A stretch of 64,000 nt of DNA from Bacillus sp. NEB1478 (GCF_031582965.1 NZ_CP134049.1:3534001-3598000); one strand, 5' to 3'. Numbered from the stretch's first letter, positions 1 to 8,690 are shown. Notes: a model not told the origin generated them from the sequence alone. Translations and numbers: made by a program.

Positions 1-85
1 TTTCTCCACGTTATCGGAACTACTTACATCGCTTTTTTTGTTAAGATAAAAATAGCAAGGATCGTACATATGGGAGGAATCAAGT

Positions 86-538
86 ATGGCGTCTTCAGAA
101 GAAAAAAACGTACAAGCTCTTTATCAAAACTTTTTGGCTGCATGGAATGATCGCAGCGCTCGCGATATGGCGGATTATTTCTTAGCAGATGGCGAGATAA
201 TAGGCTTTGACGGAAGTCAGGTAATCGGAAAAAAAGAGATCTACTCACATCTTCATCCGATTTTTGAAAATCATCCAACACCTCCGTATTTCGGAAAGGT
301 AAAAAACGTTTCGTTTCTTAGCGAAGAGGCAGCTGTAATACGGGCAATTGCAGGGATGGTGCCTGAAGGGAAAACAGAGATTGTCCCTGAGTTGAACACA
401 CACCAAACGCTGATCGCTGTAAAATCTGACGCCGAATGGAGAATCAAACTTTTTCAAAATACACCTGCTCAGTTTCACGGAAGACCTGAGCTTGTGGAGC
501 AAATGACAGCAGAGCTAAGTGATTTGCTAGATAAATAG
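86..538 (+). CDS. SnoaL/DUF4440-like small protein (NTF2-like fold)
   Basis: 150 aa. The N-terminal helices (VQALYQNFLAAWNDRSARDM) followed by DYFLADGEIIGFDGS and KEIYSHLHPIF have the pattern of SnoaL-like/SgcJ-EcaC NTF2-fold proteins, which are single-domain ligand-binding or enzyme folds of about 120-150 aa. The start is an ATG eight or so bases after GGGAGGA. The gene stands alone and is followed by a strong terminator. No catalytic residue can be assigned with confidence, so substrate and role are unknown. Family assignment rests on pattern recognition only. Confidence 0.8.
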   Translation: MASSEEKNVQALYQNFLAAWNDRSARDMADYFLADGEIIGFDGSQVIGKKEIYSHLHPIFENHPTPPYFGKVKNVSFLSEEAAVIRAIAGMVPEGKTEIVPELNTHQTLIAVKSDAEWRIKLFQNTPAQFHGRPELVEQMTAELSDLLDK

Positions 539-557
539 TTAAATGGAAATACGGATG

Positions 558-609
558 ATGCTGACTCATGATTGTGTGATAACACACTGACGGTTCAGCA
601 TTTTTCTTT
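558..609 (+). terminator. Intrinsic terminator after the SnoaL-like gene
   Basis: ATGCTGA (558-564) pairs with TCAGCAT (595-601), with an inner GTGTG/CACAC hairpin, followed by TTTTTCTTTT. Confidence 0.75.
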
Positions 610-723
610 TGATGAAAAGTGTGTATGCGGATTGTGGTACGCGCCAATGCGTGGGATCCTCCTGCGGCACTTACAAATACGAAGATTTCCATACTGAAAA
701 TCCAGTATATGATTAGTGATGAA

Positions 724-765
724 AAGAAAAAGACCCTAAAGATGCTTTAAAACAACTTTTGGGTC
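724..765 (-). terminator. Intrinsic terminator for the 63-aa membrane protein gene
   Basis: AAAGACCC pairs with GGGTCTTT. Read leftward the stem is followed by a T-rich run (TTTTTCTTTT), just past the stop of the leftward gene. Confidence 0.7.
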
Positions 766-792
766 TTTCTCATTAATTTTTATATAGTGAGA

Positions 793-984
793 CTAACGTT
801 TTCCTAATAACTCGAGAATTCCCTTATAAATTAAAACAACTGCAAATATAAGGACTGTCAGGATAGCGATGATCTTGATTGCCGGACCGAACGTTGCTAA
901 AAAGGTTCCAGCTACAGGCAACCCAAGTAGAAAATAACCTGCTAATAAAGCACCAATTAATGTTAATACATTTGCATTAGACAT
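793..984 (-). CDS. Small two-helix membrane protein
   Basis: 63 aa with two hydrophobic segments (about residues 5-27 and 33-55), a Lys/Arg C-terminus and almost no soluble part. The start ATG follows AAAAGGGAGGCG on the minus strand. It is monocistronic with its own terminator. It resembles the many uncharacterised small membrane proteins of Bacillaceae. No function is proposed. The roughly 220 bp upstream (985-1204) are AT-rich with no other gene visible. Confidence 0.7.
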   Translation of the reverse strand: MSNANVLTLIGALLAGYFLLGLPVAGTFLATFGPAIKIIAILTVLIFAVVLIYKGILELLGKR

Positions 985-1204
985 ATTGCGCCTCCCTTTT
1001 ACAGATTTTCCTTGCTTGATATAGGATATGCTCGTTATTTAAATAGGTTAATTAAATGATTGGTTATTTTGAGGTGCGCCGTTTACGGTACATGTTATTT
1101 TATTTATTACACGATTCCACATAAAAATGCAGCTTTCACTCTTAAATTATCCATTTTCGCACTCAAATGGAAAAACAACTTTCCTTAACGACTTTTAATA
1201 GCTC

Positions 1205-1239
1205 CAAAAACAAAAAACTGGCTCGACTGAACCAGTTTT
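1205..1239 (-). terminator. Intrinsic terminator of the recQ-mqnD operon
   Basis: AAAACTGG (1214-1221) pairs with CCAGTTTT (1232-1239). Read leftward, a T-run follows. Confidence 0.8.
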
Positions 1240-1252
1240 CATCACGATCCTA

Positions 1253-2098
1253 TTATTTTAGCAATTCTGCGTAGTCTTTCTTCGGAATGATGCCTTCATC
1301 TGCTGCACGATTCAATAGAGTTGTAACTGCATCAAACCCGCTCTGACCAAGGTCTGCGGTAAAATTATTCACATACAGATTAATGTGAGATTGCGCCACA
1401 TCTGGTGACAGTTCACTTGCATGCCGCATGACATATTCTTTTGATGCTTCAGGGTGTTCCCACGCGTATTCTACAGATTGCTTGATCCATTTGCTGATCG
1501 CCTCTAAATCTAGTGACCGGCGGGCGATGATAGCACCGAGCGGAATCGGAAGACCTGTATCCTCTTCCCACCAGTTCCCCATATCAGCTAAGAGATTCAA
1601 CCCGTAATTTTGGTATGTAAAACGGGCTTCATGGATGACAAGACCTGCATCAATACGTCCTTCTTTTACAGCAGGCATGATCTGGTCAAACGGCATCACG
1701 ACGATTTCGCCTACGCCTCCAGGAACATTTTGTGCTGCCCATAATCGGAATAATAGATAAGCGGTAGAACGTTCACTCGGAACGGCTACTTTTTTACCTG
1801 ACAGCATATCAGGCTTAACTTCACCAGGTTCGTTCACCAAAACGAGCGGTCCGCATCCGCGTCCTAATGCTCCGCCGCAATGAATCAGTGCGTACTTATC
1901 GAGCACCCAAGGCAGTGCTGCATACGAGATTTTCAAAATATCCAGCTCATCAGATCTTGCTGCTAAGCCGTTTGTTATATCAATATCAGCATATGTCACG
2001 TCAAATTCCGGTGCGCCTGTCACTAAGCCGTGAACGAGGGCATGAAAGACAAACGTATCATTGGGACAAGGAGAAAAAGCGATATTTAATTTGTTCAT
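1253..2098 (-). CDS. mqnD: 1,4-dihydroxy-6-naphthoate synthase (futalosine pathway)
   Basis: 281 aa, a normal length for MqnD. The N-terminus carries the signature SPCPNDTFVFHAL, and the fold is that of a type-2 periplasmic-binding-like protein (VMPFDQIMPAVKEGRIDAGLVIHE region). MqnD converts cyclic dehypoxanthinyl futalosine to 1,4-dihydroxy-6-naphthoate, a step of the alternative menaquinone route. It overlaps the upstream mqnB stop by one base (TAATG), which implies translational coupling, and is the last gene of a four-gene leftward operon. mqnA, mqnC and mqnE are not in the window. Confidence 0.92.
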   Translation of the reverse strand: MNKLNIAFSPCPNDTFVFHALVHGLVTGAPEFDVTYADIDITNGLAARSDELDILKISYAALPWVLDKYALIHCGGALGRGCGPLVLVNEPGEVKPDMLSGKKVAVPSERSTAYLLFRLWAAQNVPGGVGEIVVMPFDQIMPAVKEGRIDAGLVIHEARFTYQNYGLNLLADMGNWWEEDTGLPIPLGAIIARRSLDLEAISKWIKQSVEYAWEHPEASKEYVMRHASELSPDVAQSHINLYVNNFTADLGQSGFDAVTTLLNRAADEGIIPKKDYAELLK

Positions 2099-2751
2099 TA
2101 CAGTACCTCCACTATTACTCTACTAGCAGCTTCTAGTGTACCGAATGCTTCTTTCATTCGCCAAGCAGAACGATCTCGAGGACCGATCGGATTCGAGATC
2201 GAACGGATTTCCAAAACTGGCACTCCGAACTCACCAGCAGCCATCGCGACTCCGTATCCCTCCATCGCTTCTGCAACCGCAAATGGTTCACGCACCATTA
2301 ACTCAGACGTTGTATCAGTTGTACCCGTTACAGTGGATAGCGTAAGAATTATACCAGTTCGAGCCGGAATACGTGCCTCGTTCAACGCATTAAATAAACT
2401 GGCCACCAGCTGCTCGTCTACTTTTACACGTGTCGAAGCTCCAAATCCTAGCTCGTCGAGTGGTATAAATCCGTCTGGTGATTCAGCGCCTAGATCGGCT
2501 GAAACAATTTCATCCGCAATAACGATTGAACCCGGCTCAGCTTTTCCGACGAATCCCCCCGCAATGCCCATATTGATGACGAGATCATAATCCCCAGTGG
2601 ACAATGCCTTCACGGTTTGGATACCAGCAGCAATCGGACCGACACCTGCCAGTTCTACATCGATTCTTTCGTTTTCACCAATTCCTCTTAAAATCGCTTC
2701 ACGTTCAGCGGAAACTGATGTCATGATTAAGATGCGGCGATTTTTATTCAT
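2098..2751 (-). CDS. mqnB: Futalosine hydrolase
   Basis: 217 aa nucleosidase of the MTA/SAH (PNP/UDP) superfamily. INMGIAGGF and the late region FAVAEAMEGYGVAMAA match the ribose and base binding segments of futalosine hydrolases. It removes hypoxanthine from futalosine to give dehypoxanthinyl futalosine. The start ATG lies after GAGGGGGAG, 18 bp past the preceding methyltransferase gene, and the stop overlaps mqnD. Assignment over MTA/SAH nucleosidase rests on the neighbouring mqnD and on general similarity. Confidence 0.9.
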   Translation of the reverse strand: MNKNRRILIMTSVSAEREAILRGIGENERIDVELAGVGPIAAGIQTVKALSTGDYDLVINMGIAGGFVGKAEPGSIVIADEIVSADLGAESPDGFIPLDELGFGASTRVKVDEQLVASLFNALNEARIPARTGIILTLSTVTGTTDTTSELMVREPFAVAEAMEGYGVAMAAGEFGVPVLEIRSISNPIGPRDRSAWRMKEAFGTLEAASRVIVEVL

Positions 2752-2769
2752 CGAGCTCCCCCTCGCTTC

Positions 2770-3969
2770 TTACTTTACCTTTTGAATGAAGACTACTTTT
2801 AGATAGTTACCTTCTTTAAACTCTCTATGTGTTTTGAAATCTGAAGGCAGCTTGAATTCTTCTAAAATTTTATATTTGAAGCCTGTTTGTTCGAACGCAT
2901 GAGCGATGAACTCTTTAAACTTTCTCATACCAAACGTGCTGCAGTTGGAAGATGCCACGATTACGCCGTTGTCCTCTGTAATCTGAATAGCCTGGGCTAA
3001 TAGCTCCGGATAATCCTTCCCTGCACTGAATGTATGCTTTTTCGAACGTGCAAAGCTTGGCGGATCTAGGATAACTAGATCAAACGACATTTGCTTTCTT
3101 ACTGCATATTTGAAATAGTTGAACACATCTTCGACAATGATGTCATGATCTTCGTATACTAGACCGTTCACGCTAAACTGCTCTTGTGTCTTGCTTCGGC
3201 TTCTGTTCGCAAGGTCTACGCTCGTCGTTTTTGTCGCGCCGCCTAGTGCAGCTGCTACTGAAAACGCACCTGTATAAGAAAAAGTGTTGAGTACAGTTTT
3301 GCCGTTTGCATATTGATTACGAATTGCTTTTCTTACGTCACGCTGATCAAGGAATACACCTACCATTGCACCATCATTCAAATAAACAGCAAAATGAATG
3401 CCGTTTTCTCTAACGATTAACGGACTAGGTGCCTCTTCACCCTCTACAAAATCATTGTCCTCGATGTATTTTCCTTTTACCGCAAACCGTTTCTTTTCAT
3501 ACAAGCCTTTTACTTTTGTAAGTTTTTTTAGAGAAGTAACGACTTCCTCTTTAAACGCATAGATTCCTTCACTGTACCAAGTAATCACATAATATCCGTT
3601 AAAATGATCAATCGTCAGACCGCCGATTCCGTCTCCTTCACCATTAAAAACACGGAAAGCTGTTGTTTCATAATCGTTATAAAAAGACTCCCGGAAATCG
3701 ATCGCTTTTTTCAGCTTCTTTTCAAAAAAGCTTTGGTCGATGAGTTCTTGGGGATTATTAGTCAGCATCCACCCGCGTCCTTTATTTTGCTTGCCATAAT
3801 ACCCTTTACCGAGAAAATCATTTCTATCATCGAAAAGCTCAATAATTGTGCCTTCTTCTTTTACATGGTGTAAATTTTGAACCGTATCTTCTGTAATTAA
3901 TGGAAATCCTGATTTCAGACCCTTTACATATGAAGGTTTTACTTTTAATCGCACGCTTTTTTTCATCAT
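2770..3969 (-). CDS. RlmI-type class I 23S rRNA (cytosine-C5) methyltransferase, YwbD-like
   Basis: 399 aa. An N-terminal PUA-like domain (residues 1-80) is followed by an EEHEE-like segment and a Rossmann methyltransferase domain. VLNTFSYTGAFSVAAALGG is the SAM-binding loop, and DLVILDPPSFARSK is the catalytic DPP(S) motif. FLDQRDVR is conserved in the RlmI/YwbD group. The start overlaps the recQ stop in an ATGA arrangement, and mqnB follows after 18 bp, so the operon links DNA repair, RNA modification and menaquinone genes. The exact target base is inferred from the family, not proven. Confidence 0.88.
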   Translation of the reverse strand: MMKKSVRLKVKPSYVKGLKSGFPLITEDTVQNLHHVKEEGTIIELFDDRNDFLGKGYYGKQNKGRGWMLTNNPQELIDQSFFEKKLKKAIDFRESFYNDYETTAFRVFNGEGDGIGGLTIDHFNGYYVITWYSEGIYAFKEEVVTSLKKLTKVKGLYEKKRFAVKGKYIEDNDFVEGEEAPSPLIVRENGIHFAVYLNDGAMVGVFLDQRDVRKAIRNQYANGKTVLNTFSYTGAFSVAAALGGATKTTSVDLANRSRSKTQEQFSVNGLVYEDHDIIVEDVFNYFKYAVRKQMSFDLVILDPPSFARSKKHTFSAGKDYPELLAQAIQITEDNGVIVASSNCSTFGMRKFKEFIAHAFEQTGFKYKILEEFKLPSDFKTHREFKEGNYLKVVFIQKVK

Positions 3970-6083
3970 GTCACCCGTTTCTCATTTTCATTTTGTAGTA
4001 AATATACTTTAATCATAAAATAGCTCACTTCATCAGGAAGCAGCTCTTTGATGGGCTTTAACTTTTCGCCGCCCGCTTGCTCGATGGCACTTTCAATATC
4101 AGAGACATATTCATCAGGAATAAGATCTTCCATATGAACGTCCATTCCTTCTTGCATGCATTGGATGAGATGGCTCTCCACCGTGCTCACCGCAAGATCG
4201 CGATGCTCTGCGATTTCTTCTACACTCATCTCTTTTTTATAAAACGTGTACGTTTCCAGATGTGAGTTTGGCGTCGTTTTCTTCGGTTTTACGGCTTCTT
4301 CTTTCCGCTCAGGGTTTTGTTCTAAATATTCCGCGATGGCTTCAATAAACTGATCACCGTACTTTTCAAGTTTATTTTGCCCCACTCCCGTAACCGTTAA
4401 AAATTCTTCCTTTGACTGCGGCTGTTTTACACACATATCTTTTAATGCGGTATCAGCAAAAATAACGAAAGGCGGAACATTTTCTTTTTCCGCAATTTCT
4501 TTACGAACTTTACGAAGCTCTTCAAATAACGGATCGTCAACTGCAACCTGCTTCGTTTGCACGGCTTCTTTCCGCTTTACGATTTCTTTTCCTAAGAGAA
4601 CGTCTTTCCCTTGTTCTTTTATATAAAGAGTCGGAAATGTGCCGTGATATACTGCGATCAGTTCTTGTGAGATGAAAAATTCGATAAAGTCAGTTACTTC
4701 TTTTATCCCTTTTTCTTTCATCAGCCCGTAAGTCGGGAGCTTATTAAGCCTTAGTTCCAGTACTTTTTTATTCTTTGAACCAGTCAGCACTTGAGCAATG
4801 AGCGTCTTCCCGAATCTCTTTTGTCCCATTCGAACGATACAAGACAGCACGATTTGAGCTTCACGGGTCACGTCGATGCTTTCACGTGAATCCGTACAGT
4901 TGCCGCAACGCCCGCATGGCGGTGTTTCCACATTGCTGAAATACCGTACGATCGATGTTTGCAAACAGTTTTCGGTATGACAGTAATCCACCATGAGCTG
5001 CAGTTTTTCAAGTTCCTGCGGCATGCGGTCAGGTTCACTCGACTGATCGATCAAGAATCGCTGTACTTGTACGTCCTGTGAAGAATACAACAGAATACAT
5101 TCACTTGGAAGTCCGTCACGACCGGCACGTCCCGCTTCTTGGTAGTAGCTTTCCATATTTTTCGTAAGCTGATAATGAATCACATAACGAATGTTCGATT
5201 TGTCGATTCCCATACCAAAAGCTGAAGTAGCAATCATCACACTGGATTGATCCTGCAAAAACTGCTCTTGCTGTTCCATCCGCTCCACATCGTTCATTCC
5301 AGCATGGTAACGAGAAACGTTGATTCCGCTTTTTTTCAAATGATCGTACAGCTGATCTACTGTTTTCCGAGTAGCAGCATAGATGATTCCCGCTTCTTTT
5401 TCGTTCTTTTTAATAAAATCTTTTAAAAAGCCGAGCCGATCCTGGCCTTTAATCACCGAAAAAGAAAGATTCTCTCGCTCAAAACCTGTCAGTACTGTGT
5501 TCTTCTCATCGATATCGAGCGACCAGCAAATATCCTGCCGAACTCTTGGCGTCGCTGTTGCCGTTAATGCCAGCACGGTCGGTCTTTTCGGCAAGTTCCC
5601 TATCATTCTCTGAATACGCTGATAGCTCGGACGAAAATCATGTCCCCATTGGGAGATACAGTGGGCTTCATCCACTGCGATCAAAGGAATGTTCAGTTCT
5701 TTTAAGTGCTCCATAAAGTCGTAGGATTCTAATCTTTCAGGTGCAATATATAAAAGCTTATACTCTCCGCCTTTTGCCTTCTCAATGCGTTCTCTCGTTT
5801 CCAAACCGGTGAGTGAACTATTGATGAATGCAGCGGAAATGCCTAATTGAAGCAATGTATCTACTTGATCTTTCATTAAAGAAATCAACGGAGAAATAAC
5901 GATCGTCGTTCCCTCAAATACAAGCGCCGGGATCTGGTAGCAGATCGACTTCCCTCCGCCTGTCGGCATGACACAAAGGGTATCCTCCCCATTCAATACC
6001 GACTGTATCGCCTGCTCTTGCCCCACCCGGAATGATGAGTAACCGTAATGCAGCTGAAGCATCTCTTTAGCTTTTTGTATCAA
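3966..6083 (-). CDS. recQ: ATP-dependent DNA helicase RecQ
   Basis: 705 aa. Walker A PTGGGKS lies near residues 40-46, and the DEAH box (VDEAHCISQWG) at about 138. SAFGMGIDKSNIRYVIHY and QEAGRAGRDGLPS are helicase motifs V and VI. The Cys cluster CHTENC...CGRCGNC (about 370-397) is the RecQ zinc site. An HRDC domain (about 515-595) and a C-terminal HTH_40-like module follow. The TTG start is chosen because GGAGGAGG lies 11 nt upstream. It unwinds DNA during recombination and fork repair. It is the first gene of the operon, with a good promoter at 6120-6148. Confidence 0.95.
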   Translation of the reverse strand: MIQKAKEMLQLHYGYSSFRVGQEQAIQSVLNGEDTLCVMPTGGGKSICYQIPALVFEGTTIVISPLISLMKDQVDTLLQLGISAAFINSSLTGLETRERIEKAKGGEYKLLYIAPERLESYDFMEHLKELNIPLIAVDEAHCISQWGHDFRPSYQRIQRMIGNLPKRPTVLALTATATPRVRQDICWSLDIDEKNTVLTGFERENLSFSVIKGQDRLGFLKDFIKKNEKEAGIIYAATRKTVDQLYDHLKKSGINVSRYHAGMNDVERMEQQEQFLQDQSSVMIATSAFGMGIDKSNIRYVIHYQLTKNMESYYQEAGRAGRDGLPSECILLYSSQDVQVQRFLIDQSSEPDRMPQELEKLQLMVDYCHTENCLQTSIVRYFSNVETPPCGRCGNCTDSRESIDVTREAQIVLSCIVRMGQKRFGKTLIAQVLTGSKNKKVLELRLNKLPTYGLMKEKGIKEVTDFIEFFISQELIAVYHGTFPTLYIKEQGKDVLLGKEIVKRKEAVQTKQVAVDDPLFEELRKVRKEIAEKENVPPFVIFADTALKDMCVKQPQSKEEFLTVTGVGQNKLEKYGDQFIEAIAEYLEQNPERKEEAVKPKKTTPNSHLETYTFYKKEMSVEEIAEHRDLAVSTVESHLIQCMQEGMDVHMEDLIPDEYVSDIESAIEQAGGEKLKPIKELLPDEVSYFMIKVYLLQNENEKRVT

Positions 6084-6119
6084 AACTTGTTTATCCTCCT
6101 CCGGTTATCTACTCTCTTG

Positions 6120-6148
6120 ATTATAAAGGTACCATCTCTACATAGCAA
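6120..6148 (-). promoter_or_regulatory. Sigma-A promoter of the recQ operon
   Basis: On the minus strand TTGCTA (6148-6143) and TATAAT (6125-6120) are separated by exactly 17 bp, about 35 bp upstream of the recQ start. Confidence 0.7.
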
Positions 6149-6226
6149 AAACACTCCAAAGAGACGTACATTTTTGTGAAATATGATACATTAGATAGGA
6201 ATTGAAAAATTGGGAGGTCTCTTCAT

Positions 6227-6574
6227 ATGACTAACAACGAAACGAACAATACACTACCGCCAAAAACGTGTTCAGTAGAAAGACTTGTAACAATGCCATC
6301 AGATGTTGAATTGGTAATTGCGGGCAAAAAGACTGCCACTCGACGAAACGGCAGATATGCTGATGTTGGTGAAATCATGGAATTAAACGGCCATAAATTT
6401 GTCGTGGAGAATGTGTATGAACAATCATTAGGAGAACTAACAGATGAACACGCAAAACAAGAAGGTTTTGAATCAGTAGACGCCTATAAAGAAGCGATTC
6501 TTTCCTATCACCCTGGTATGCCGTGGCTTCCGCACATGAAAGTTTGGGTTCACGAATTCAGCCCTGTTAAGTAG
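6227..6574 (+). CDS. ASCH domain protein
   Basis: 115 aa. GKKTATRRNGRYADVGEIME followed by FVVENVYEQSLGELTDE is the ASCH (PUA-like beta-barrel) signature, with the GKKT/R motif near the N-terminus. ASCH proteins bind RNA or modified nucleosides, and some are amidohydrolases acting on N4-acetylcytidine. The start ATG follows GGGAGGTCTCTTCAT. The downstream membrane-protein gene begins 14 bp after the stop and may be co-transcribed. The substrate cannot be stated from the sequence. Confidence 0.85.
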   Translation: MTNNETNNTLPPKTCSVERLVTMPSDVELVIAGKKTATRRNGRYADVGEIMELNGHKFVVENVYEQSLGELTDEHAKQEGFESVDAYKEAILSYHPGMPWLPHMKVWVHEFSPVK

Positions 6575-6588
6575 GTGTTTGAATAAGA

Positions 6589-7029
6589 ATGGACTTTCTG
6601 TACAGAATCCTTCTTTACATACATATCCTTAGTGTAATCGTTTCAATTGGTCCATTTTTTATTTTGTTTCCGATTGTAAAAAAACTGCGGACTGCAGGTG
6701 AAACGGAAATGAACGCTCATCTAGGCACATTCCGTTTTATTGTAAGGCTGGCAAAGCATTCAGGACACGTGCTTGTGGTTTCCGGAATCCTGATGGTTAT
6801 ATCTGGACCGTGGACTTGGGGCACGCCTTGGCTGTTAACTACCCTCATCATCCTGTTTTGCTCGCTGTTATTTTTAGCACGCGCCTTTTCGCCGACACTA
6901 AGAAAATTCAATGTAGAAGGCCACGATAAAGAAGTACTAACAAAAAAATTGAACAAAGCCGTTTGGATCTATATCTCATTATTGGTCATCATGCTTTGGT
7001 TCATGGTCGTAAAACCGTATATGTGGTAA
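6589..7029 (+). CDS. DUF2269-like four-helix membrane protein
   Basis: 146 aa, four predicted transmembrane helices (about 5-27, 55-75, 80-100, 122-142). HILSVIVSIGPFFILFPIV with an early His and an HLGTFRFIVRLAKHSG loop resemble DUF2269-type integral membrane proteins of unknown role. The ribosome binding site is weak (AGGTG). It lies 14 bp after the ASCH gene and ends in a strong terminator, so the two form a likely short operon. Confidence 0.78.
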   Translation: MDFLYRILLYIHILSVIVSIGPFFILFPIVKKLRTAGETEMNAHLGTFRFIVRLAKHSGHVLVVSGILMVISGPWTWGTPWLLTTLIILFCSLLFLARAFSPTLRKFNVEGHDKEVLTKKLNKAVWIYISLLVIMLWFMVVKPYMW

Positions 7030-7035
7030 AACGAG

Positions 7036-7079
7036 AAAGCAACCCGCCTGCACAGATGTGTGAGTGGGTTGCTTTTTTA
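7036..7079 (+). terminator. Intrinsic terminator
   Basis: AAAGCAACCC pairs with GGGTTGCTTT, followed by a T-run. Confidence 0.85.
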
Positions 7080-7115
7080 CTTTGGCCGTTTTCTAAAAGA
7101 TTGTTGTCCTTGGAA

Positions 7116-7136
7116 GTGGTTGATTTCCGTTCCACT
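7116..7136. repeat. Fragment of a Bacillaceae intergenic repeat
   Basis: GGTTGATTTCCGTTCC is the left terminus of an intergenic element whose partial copies also appear at 15921-15970 and 39499-39616. Only this end remains here. Confidence 0.5.
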
Positions 7137-7276
7137 TATCGATTGAAGCCTCTCTACAAAAATGACATAAATGCAACAAACTTTAGAAAAGAGACTTTAC
7201 TTTTGATCGCCATTTTATTTCGTTATTTGTTATATAATGGAATAATCAAATACTAAATGATAAAAGGATGCTGAAA

Positions 7277-7576
7277 ATGAAATCTAATAAAAAGGTATTC
7301 GAAATAATAGATTCCGCAGAAGGCTTCGATAATGGATTTGAAGATCTATTAGCATTATCCGCGACTTGTAGGTTTTCTGACTGCACTCATACAAACGAGA
7401 CTGACTGTGCCGTTAAAAAAGCCATTTCTGAAGGCATTCTTCCCGAAGATAGATTAAATAATTATTATAGAATTAAAAACGAAGCATCATATGTTTCTAA
7501 ACAACAGAATAAAACGAAGGCCATTGATTATATGAAACAGAGGAAACTTTTTCAAAAAAGATCTGATCAAAAGTAA
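7277..7576 (+). CDS. Stand-alone RsgA C-terminal zinc-binding domain protein
   Basis: 99 aa. The core LLALSATCRFSDCTHTNE followed by CAVKKAISEGILPEDRLNNY reproduces the C-terminal zinc domain of the ribosome-assembly GTPase RsgA, ligands C-x4-C-x-H-x5-C. The OB fold and the circularly permuted GTPase that normally precede it are absent, and no remnant was seen in the roughly 250 bp upstream. The ATG at 7277 is preferred over 7268 because AAAGGA lies 8 nt before it. A TATAAT-like box is near 7231. The ORF is intact. It could be a functional solo domain or a truncated relic. Confidence 0.75.
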   Translation: MKSNKKVFEIIDSAEGFDNGFEDLLALSATCRFSDCTHTNETDCAVKKAISEGILPEDRLNNYYRIKNEASYVSKQQNKTKAIDYMKQRKLFQKRSDQK

Positions 7577-7597
7577 TTTTGCTGAGTCCCTATTAGT

Positions 7598-8521
7598 TCA
7601 GAAACTCTTCCTATCAATCGATCTTTCATCCTTCACCAGTGTTCCACTGTGATAAATTCCATTTATGGATCGATTTCTCCACGCGACGGTAGAATCATAG
7701 AGATCATCCTCTGTATCAATTTCTGTGACCAAGACTCCGGCCACATTACGACTCAGTCGGCCTATCGTAATTCCGTCTGCTCTTACGAAAAAACTCGCCC
7801 AGCAGCTTTCTTTCGCCGAACTGTTGCTGGCACTGATCCACATAAAGTTGTTAGCTGCATAACTAGTCATCGTCGCTGGCATCGTAATTCCTGGAAACGT
7901 CATGGTCATTCCCGAATTATATTTTTTGTACTTTTCCCCAACAACGGACTGCATCGCTTCTAATCGTTCCGTTCCGACATTCGCCGCATGATAAGAATGA
8001 AACATCACCTGTACCCCTTTTTTCTTATACTCTCTATACAGCTCTGGATAGCGATAATCATGACAAATCTGAGTTCCGCAAACAATGCCTTTTATTTCGA
8101 ACGTGCAGAAATGATCGCCAGCTGAATAATGAGCGAGATCCCCGGTTTGTTCTGTCGCGTCGCCTGCGCAGAACATTTTATCGTAACGATCAATGAGCTC
8201 ACCTTTGGAGTTAATGATGTACAAACTGTTGTGCGGTTTATGACAGCCTGAAAGCTGGTGTGTTGTACCTAAAACGACCCAGATCCCAGCTTCACGAGCA
8301 CAATTTAAAATCTCGATCGTACAATTTTTTAGCAAATCCCAGTCAAAACCCTCATACGAAGGCATATCAACTCCGGCATAACCTGAAAGTGCAGCTTCTG
8401 GAAAATGAGCAACATCCGCACCTTTTTCCGTTGCCATTTTTATCTGTTTCACTATGTAATCCTTATTACGCTGAATATTAGACGAAACAGGAAACTGGCA
8501 TGACGCCACAGTCATTTTCAT
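7598..8521 (-). CDS. Nitrilase-superfamily carbon-nitrogen hydrolase
   Basis: 307 aa. The Glu-Lys-Cys triad is visible: Glu in HFPEAALSGY (about residue 42), Lys in DRYDKMFCAGD (about 115), Cys in GTQICHDYRYPE (about 153). The family hydrolyses amides or nitriles, typically releasing ammonia from an N-carbamoyl or amide substrate. The length and motifs fit a cytosolic single-domain member. It is monocistronic on the minus strand. The ATG start follows GGAGGAATTACC. The substrate is unknown. Confidence 0.88.
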   Translation of the reverse strand: MKMTVASCQFPVSSNIQRNKDYIVKQIKMATEKGADVAHFPEAALSGYAGVDMPSYEGFDWDLLKNCTIEILNCAREAGIWVVLGTTHQLSGCHKPHNSLYIINSKGELIDRYDKMFCAGDATEQTGDLAHYSAGDHFCTFEIKGIVCGTQICHDYRYPELYREYKKKGVQVMFHSYHAANVGTERLEAMQSVVGEKYKKYNSGMTMTFPGITMPATMTSYAANNFMWISASNSSAKESCWASFFVRADGITIGRLSRNVAGVLVTEIDTEDDLYDSTVAWRNRSINGIYHSGTLVKDERSIDRKSF

Positions 8522-8595
8522 GGTAATTCCTCCGATTCAATTGGATGATTTTGAGATTTACAGCGCCCATCTGCTTTCCTTATTAATCTAAGGAG

Positions 8596-8679
8596 AGAAT
8601 TCTACGAAAAGAGCTGTTAATCCTACCAAAACCGATGTCAATCCTACCAAAACAGTTTCTAATCCTACCATACATCGTT
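8596..8679. repeat. 21-bp tandem array, core AATCCTACCAAAAC
   Basis: Three contiguous 21-bp units start at 8617, 8638 and 8659, with AATCCTACCA at exactly 21-bp spacing (8619, 8640, 8661). A degenerate in-phase unit lies at 8596-8616. The array sits between two leftward genes and has no coding potential. Confidence 0.8.
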
Positions 8680-8690
8680 AATACGAAAAT

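Noticed and set aside
444..692. 82-aa minus-strand ORF
   Set aside because: Overlaps the SnoaL-like gene and its terminator, and has no supporting signals.
6963..7256. 97-aa plus-strand ORF overlapping the DUF2269-like gene end
   Set aside because: It crosses a strong terminator and lacks a ribosome binding site or conserved features.
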